From contig JBDNIO010000133.1 in the NCBI GenBank assembly GCA_041688215.1, positions 1-17,183 on the forward strand: 17,183 nucleotides of DNA, written 5' to 3'. Positions 14,373 to 17,183 of the stretch are shown piece after piece. This DNA comes from JBDNIO01 sp041688215 (GTDB taxonomy: Bacteria > Pseudomonadota > Gammaproteobacteria > Nevskiales > Salinisphaeraceae). The notes under the pieces were generated by a model. The model saw nothing but the letters and a program-made list of their open reading frames with translations, was not told the origin of the DNA and made no database searches. The translations under genes and the position numbers were made by a program. Each line of letters starts with the position of its first letter. Position 1 is the first letter of the stretch.

Positions 14373-15055
14373 GACGTTGCGCACTCGTTACCGGCGCCAA
14401 TCGCGGCATCGGCAGTGAAACCGCATTGCTGTTGGGCGCGCGTGGCGTTCGCGTGCTGATTGCGGGTCGGAATGTCGATGCCTGTGAGCAAGTCGTGACT
14501 GAAATCAAGGCTGCTGGGGGCGACGCCGCTGCGCTGCAACTGGACTTGGCGCAGCCGGATTCAATCAGGCACTGGCTGGACGGCCTGACGGAAAATGTCG
14601 ATATCCTGATCAACAACGCCGGCATTTTTCCGGACCCCGGCATCAGCGTGTTTGATTGTGATCCAGACGATCTCTACCGGGCCATGCAAGTGCATCTGCA
14701 CGGGCCATTGCAACTTGCGCGTTCACTGGTGGCCGGCATGCAGGCCCGCGGCTACGGGCGGGTAGTCAACCTGACCTCAGGCTACGCCACGTTAAATAGC
14801 ATGGGCGGCCAGCTAACGGCCTACCGCACCTCCAAGGCCGCACTCAACGCACTGACCTGCATCTTGGCTGCGGAAGTCGAGGGAGATGTGAAGATAAACG
14901 CCGTGGACCCGGGCTGGGTCCGAACCGATATGGGCGGCGACTCGGCGCCACGTTCCGCGCAGGAAGCAGCCGCGGATGTAGTTTGGGCCGCCACTCTGGA
15001 GAGCGACGGCCCAAACGGCAAATTATTGCGCTACCGGGAAGTGCTGGATTTTTAG
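14369..15055 (+). CDS. Short-chain dehydrogenase/reductase (SDR), carbonyl-reductase-like
   Basis: A 228-residue classical SDR: TGANRGIG (8-15), GR after strand two (33-34, favouring NADP(H)), NNAG (82-85), Ser137, and Tyr152-Arg-Thr-Ser-Lys156. The PGWVRTDMGG segment (181-190) recalls carbonyl reductases. The position usually held by the fourth catalytic residue Asn (V-N-x-x-G) is His109 (QVHLHGP), a variant I recall in other active SDRs. It begins on the ATGA overlap with the thioesterase and is the last gene of the cluster; a GC hairpin lies 31 bp beyond its stop. It is not close in sequence to the first SDR (different N- and C-terminal parts), so the pair is not a recent duplication. Confidence 0.93.
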   Translation: MRRCALVTGANRGIGSETALLLGARGVRVLIAGRNVDACEQVVTEIKAAGGDAAALQLDLAQPDSIRHWLDGLTENVDILINNAGIFPDPGISVFDCDPDDLYRAMQVHLHGPLQLARSLVAGMQARGYGRVVNLTSGYATLNSMGGQLTAYRTSKAALNALTCILAAEVEGDVKINAVDPGWVRTDMGGDSAPRSAQEAAADVVWAATLESDGPNGKLLRYREVLDF

Positions 15056-15085
15056 CGTCATAATTCGGGATCCGTAACCCCCCCA

Positions 15086-15099
15086 CCGCCTTTAGGCGG
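15086..15099 (+). terminator. Possible weak terminator after the SDR cluster
   Basis: CCGCC-TTTA-GGCGG (15086-15099) forms a 5-bp GC hairpin, followed by CCATTTAACAATTT, which is U-rich but not a clean U-run. It is the first hairpin after the stop at 15055 and may end the five-gene transcript together with the palindromes that follow. Confidence 0.4.
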
Positions 15100-15113
15100 C
15101 CATTTAACAATTT

Positions 15114-15278
15114 CCTTCTCCCCTATGGGGAGAAGGTTGGGATGAGGGGCACGGGCTAGTTTTGCCCCTCACCCTTTTCGCTACGCTCACCTCGTTACAC
15201 TCGCTCGCCCCGCAAGCGGGGCGAGGGGAAGTCGGCCTACGGCCGATCGATCCGGCCCTTGAATTATTTTAGGGGCCG
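15114..15278. repeat. Cluster of palindromes between convergent operons
   Basis: The 270-bp space between the SDR cluster and the rubredoxin genes holds no gene but several perfect or near-perfect palindromes. They are CCTTCTCCCC-TAT-GGGGAGAAGG (15114-15136), TGAGGGGC...GCCCCTCA (15143-15150 with 15164-15171), CTCGCCCCGC-AA-GCGGGGCGAG (15204-15225), TCGGCC-TAC-GGCCGA (15232-15246) and CGGCCC...GGGCCG (15253-15258 with 15273-15278). A weaker one (15284-15301) lies beyond. They resemble intergenic dispersed repeats and could also act as a bidirectional transcription barrier. Confidence 0.75.
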
Positions 15279-15325
15279 TAACACGAAGCCACAGGCTTTC
15301 GCCGGTGGAGTATTCACGTACCCGC

Positions 15326-15493
15326 CTATTCGACTTCCATCATTTCGAAGTCGTCTTTGGGCGCACCGCAATCCGGGCAAGTCCAGTCTTCGGGTACGTC
15401 TTCCCATTTCGTGCCGGGCGCGATGTCTTCATCGGGCATACCTTCGGCTTCGTCATATTCGAATCCGCAGACTATGCATTGCCATTTTTTCAT
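15326..15493 (-). CDS. Rubredoxin, AlkG2-type electron donor
   Basis: A 55-residue rubredoxin with one Fe(Cys)4 centre: CIVCG (6-10) and CPDCG (39-43). The start MKKWQCIVCG, the middle APGTKWEDVPEDW, and the direct link CPDCGAPKDDFEMMEV match what I recall of the AlkG2 group (for example Acinetobacter RubA), members of which pass electrons from rubredoxin reductase to AlkB. Start ATG at 15493 with Shine-Dalgarno AAGGAA about 6 nt upstream. It lies 18 bp after the other rubredoxin and 334 bp after alkB, all on the minus strand. It is short enough to be missed by length filters. No rubredoxin reductase is in the window. Confidence 0.93.
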   Translation of the reverse strand: MKKWQCIVCGFEYDEAEGMPDEDIAPGTKWEDVPEDWTCPDCGAPKDDFEMMEVE

Positions 15494-15511
15494 CAGTATT
15501 CCTTGTCGAGA

Positions 15512-15679
15512 TCAGTCGTCTAGTTTATTGAAGTCCGGCTTCTCGCGCACGGCGCAGTCGGGGCAGGCCCAGTCCTCCGGAATTTCTGACCACGCGGTGC
15601 CGGCCGGAAAGCCTTCGTGTTCATAGCCCTGGGATTCATCGTATATAAAGCCGCAACCGTCACATTTATAGCGCGCCAT
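15512..15679 (-). CDS. Rubredoxin, AlkG1-type
   Basis: A 55-residue rubredoxin with CDGCG (6-10) and CPDCA (39-43). After the second cysteine pair it reads AVREKPDF, one residue longer than its neighbour and including an arginine. That is the feature I recall as diagnostic of AlkG1-type rubredoxins, which were reported unable to replace AlkG2 types in alkane oxidation. It may therefore serve another redox partner. The Gly after the second pair is Ala here. Start ATG at 15679, preceded by AGGAAAG. It is the first gene after the alkB terminator, followed 18 bp later by the AlkG2-type gene; the two are surely co-transcribed. Confidence 0.92.
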   Translation of the reverse strand: MARYKCDGCGFIYDESQGYEHEGFPAGTAWSEIPEDWACPDCAVREKPDFNKLDD

Positions 15680-15687
15680 TAGTCTTT

Positions 15688-15722
15688 CCTCATCTTGTGG
15701 GCCTCATCCTGAGAGCCTCGTC
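15688..15722 (-). repeat. Three GATGAGG direct repeats in the rubredoxin leader
   Basis: On the minus strand GATGAGG, GATGAGG and GACGAGG recur at an exact 14-bp period (complements at 15688-15694, 15702-15708 and 15716-15722) just upstream of the first rubredoxin start. The innermost copy is part of the ribosome-binding region. They could be iterated regulator sites, stacked Shine-Dalgarno-like sequences, or a short imperfect tandem repeat. Confidence 0.5.
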
Positions 15723-15760
15723 CTGTGCCAGCGAATGCTATCAAAAAAACGTGGGTGCAA

Positions 15761-15795
15761 ATAAAACGGGCCGATGCAAACCCTGCACCGGCCCG
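15761..15795 (-). terminator. Rho-independent terminator of alkB
   Basis: Read on the minus strand, CGGGCCG and CGGCCCG (complements at 15789-15795 and 15767-15773) form a 7-bp GC stem, extended by a mismatch and a TGCA/TGCA pairing. The 3' side runs directly into TTTTAT (complement of 15761-15766) and more T-rich sequence. It lies 33 bp after the alkB stop and separates alkB from the rubredoxins. Confidence 0.8.
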
Positions 15796-15809
15796 CAAAG
15801 TATCGCCAC

Positions 15810-15836
15810 TCAGGTCGCTCAGGTCGCTCAGGCCGC
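15810..15836. repeat. 9-bp tandem repeat at the alkB stop codon
   Basis: TCAGGTCGC occurs twice, followed by TCAGGCCGC at the alkB stop (15828-15836). On the minus strand each unit contributes an in-frame TGA, so the alkB stop is followed by two further in-frame stops at 9-bp intervals. Confidence 0.8.
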
Positions 15837-17009
15837 CTGGGTAGCCGGCTCAGCGGGCGACGGATATTTCGCCAGCAGTTTTTCTTCCTGCCCCGGCTGC
15901 AGGTTGGCGCGGCGAATATCACCATTGTGATGCGCAACCACTTTCGGGTCCATGATGCGGTACCAAAACGGCGGAAAGTAGGCCAGCACAATCATGCCGG
16001 CATAGCCGGTGGGCAGTTGCGGGGCGTCTTCAAAATGGCGCAAGGCCTGGTAACGCCGGGTGGGATTAGCATGGTGGTCTGAATGACGCTGCAAATGGTA
16101 GAGCAGCAGATTGGTTACGACGTGGTTGTTGTTCCAGGAGTGCTCCGGACGCACGCGCTCATAACGGCCGTCATCCTTCTTTTTACGCACCAAACCATAG
16201 TGCTCGAGGTAGTTGACTGCTTCCAGCAGCGAGGCCCCAATCACACCCTGGATAATCAGGAAGGGCAATACCACCCAGCCAAATGCGACCGTCAGGCCAC
16301 CCCAGAAAACCACGGTCATGGCCCAGGCCTGCAGGTTCTCGTTTTCCCAGGTCCAGGGGCCCTTGTCCTTGCGGGCCAGACGCGTTTTTTCTATTTCCCA
16401 TGCGGAAACCAGGCTGCCAATCATGGTACGGGGCAGGAAGCGGTAAAAAGATTCGCCCATGCGCGAGCTTGCCGGGTCTTCGGGGGTCGCCACGCGACGA
16501 TGGTGGCCCTTGTTGTGCTCTACATAGAAGTGGCCATAACCCACGGGCGCTAACGCGATTTTGGACAGCCAGCCTTCAATGTCTGGCTTCTTGTGCCCCA
16601 GTTCGTGCGCAGTATTGATCCCGACACCGGAAACGATGCCCATGGACCAAGTCAAACCGGCGAGCGCGACCCATCCCAAACCTGCGGTGCCGACCGCCCA
16701 TGCGGCCCACACCGTAACGCCTAGCTGTATGGGGATATACGCATAGACGCACCAGCGGTAATAGCGATCCGATTCCAGCACCTCAATGGCGTTGTCGGGC
16801 GGATTTTCGTTGTCGCTGCCGATCAGGTAGTCGGCAATTGGCACCAAGCCATAGAGGAAAAACGGTGCGAAGAACCAGAGGATGCTCCAACCTGTCATCC
16901 AGGCCAGCGCGCCACCCATTACTGGTAAAAAAGGCACGACCACGCCCCATAACCACAGGTAGCGCTTGCTGTCGTGTTCTCTCGCGATTGCGGCGGCTGT
17001 TGCACTCAT
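15828..17009 (-). CDS. alkB: Alkane 1-monooxygenase (AlkB-type, di-iron, membrane)
   Basis: Integral inner-membrane hydroxylase that oxidises n-alkanes to 1-alkanols with O2 and electrons from rubredoxin. The 393-residue product has the family's length, about six membrane helices (for example residues 19-39, 41-60, 89-108, 112-132 and 232-265), and the histidine boxes HELGHK (135-140), EHNKGHHRRVATPEDP (164-179) and LQRHSDHHA (306-314), plus the NYLEHYGL signature (266-273). I chose the ATG at 17009 (MSATAAAIARE); an ATG at 17087 would add 26 residues unlike the family. AGAAGG lies about 10 nt upstream. Rubredoxins follow on the same strand. No regulator of the AlkS or AraC type adjoins it inside the window. 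Confidence 0.97.
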   Translation of the reverse strand: MSATAAAIAREHDSKRYLWLWGVVVPFLPVMGGALAWMTGWSILWFFAPFFLYGLVPIADYLIGSDNENPPDNAIEVLESDRYYRWCVYAYIPIQLGVTVWAAWAVGTAGLGWVALAGLTWSMGIVSGVGINTAHELGHKKPDIEGWLSKIALAPVGYGHFYVEHNKGHHRRVATPEDPASSRMGESFYRFLPRTMIGSLVSAWEIEKTRLARKDKGPWTWENENLQAWAMTVVFWGGLTVAFGWVVLPFLIIQGVIGASLLEAVNYLEHYGLVRKKKDDGRYERVRPEHSWNNNHVVTNLLLYHLQRHSDHHANPTRRYQALRHFEDAPQLPTGYAGMIVLAYFPPFWYRIMDPKVVAHHNGDIRRANLQPGQEEKLLAKYPSPAEPATQAA

Positions 17010-17075
17010 CTCATCACACCTTCTGTGGTTGGCCTGCGGCAGCGTGTTAGGGAGCTGGCGCCAAGGGATTTCTTG

Positions 17076-17103
17076 ATTATGTACCAAACTCAGCTACGGT
17101 CAT
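17076..17103 (-). promoter_or_regulatory. Candidate alkB promoter
   Basis: On the minus strand ATGACC (17098-17103) and CATAAT (17076-17081) are 16 bp apart, with 4/6 and 5/6 matches to the sigma70 consensus. They would give a 5' leader of about 60 nt. The -35 adjoins the dispersed repeat that fills the right end, so the repeat may have supplied or displaced regulatory sequence. No clear operator palindrome is seen. Confidence 0.35.
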
Positions 17104-17183
17104 TGCCAGGAGCCGAGTGAAGCGAGCTGAACGCAGTGAAAGCGACGCGGCAATCTAAAAAACCCTGGATTGCCGCGCGCCCA
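17104..17183. repeat. Dispersed palindromic repeat at the right edge (partial)
   Basis: A second member of the repeat seen at 2325-2446. It contains GCCGAGTGAAGCGAGCTGAA and then GGCAATCT, matching 2363-2397 with gaps. A 10-bp hairpin CGCGGCAATC (17146-17155) with GATTGCCGCG (17168-17177) ends in the same 14-mer CTGGATTGCCGCGC (17165-17178) that occurs in gltD. The element is cut by the window end. Confidence 0.75.

Noticed and set aside
15259..15626. Plus-strand frames across the rubredoxin genes
   Set aside because: They are antisense to two rubredoxins with intact cysteine pairs and good ribosome-binding sites.

Overview
The window looks like a chromosomal segment of a gammaproteobacterium. 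The evidence is the aroK-aroB / gltB-gltD / hemE gene set (in Pseudomonas, as I recall, these lie together as aroK-aroB-damX-like-gltB-gltD-hemE), long class-II-amidotransferase GltB, and an integral-membrane AlkB alkane hydroxylase with rubredoxins. No rRNA, tRNA or CRISPR was seen.

Layout. 1-377: the 3' end of an ORF (possibly an IS4-type transposase) and a solitary HicB-like antitoxin. 530-2197: aroK and aroB (shikimate pathway), followed by a perfect six-copy 13-bp tandem array and a dispersed palindromic repeat that runs into the 3' end of gltD. 2399-8664 (minus): gltB-gltD, the two subunits of NADPH glutamate synthase, in the opposite direction to aroKB and hemE. 8665-9070: a gene-free stretch holding the gltB promoter region and an inverted-repeat element. 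9071-10650: a LysR regulator (minus) divergent from a ccdA-ccdB toxin-antitoxin pair (plus); both promoters appear to produce nearly leaderless mRNAs. 10657-12445: pyrF and hemE, packed directly behind ccdB. 12432-12815: the C-terminal third of a YihG-type acyltransferase whose catalytic half is missing, joined at the hemE stop codon. 12831-15055: a compact five-gene cluster of a short-chain dehydrogenase (SDR), two single-pass membrane microproteins of 56 and 46 aa, a hotdog thioesterase and a second SDR. 15056-15325: a palindrome-rich spacer. 15326-17009 (minus): alkB, its Rho-independent terminator, then two rubredoxins of different subtype. 17010-17183: the alkB leader/promoter and another copy of the dispersed repeat.

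How the genes work together. Most of the window is housekeeping metabolism (aromatic amino acids, glutamate, pyrimidine, heme) that has been rearranged and invaded by repeats and toxin-antitoxin genes. The accessory right-hand third has a lipid/hydrocarbon flavour. AlkB with an AlkG2-type rubredoxin forms the terminal part of an alkane hydroxylase electron chain. The SDR-microprotein-thioesterase-SDR cluster may act on acyl chains or fatty alcohols/aldehydes; it is the best candidate here for an undescribed system, though its function is inferred only from family and context. Short genes at 13592-13762, 13771-13911, 15326-15493 and 15512-15679 are easily missed by length cut-offs.
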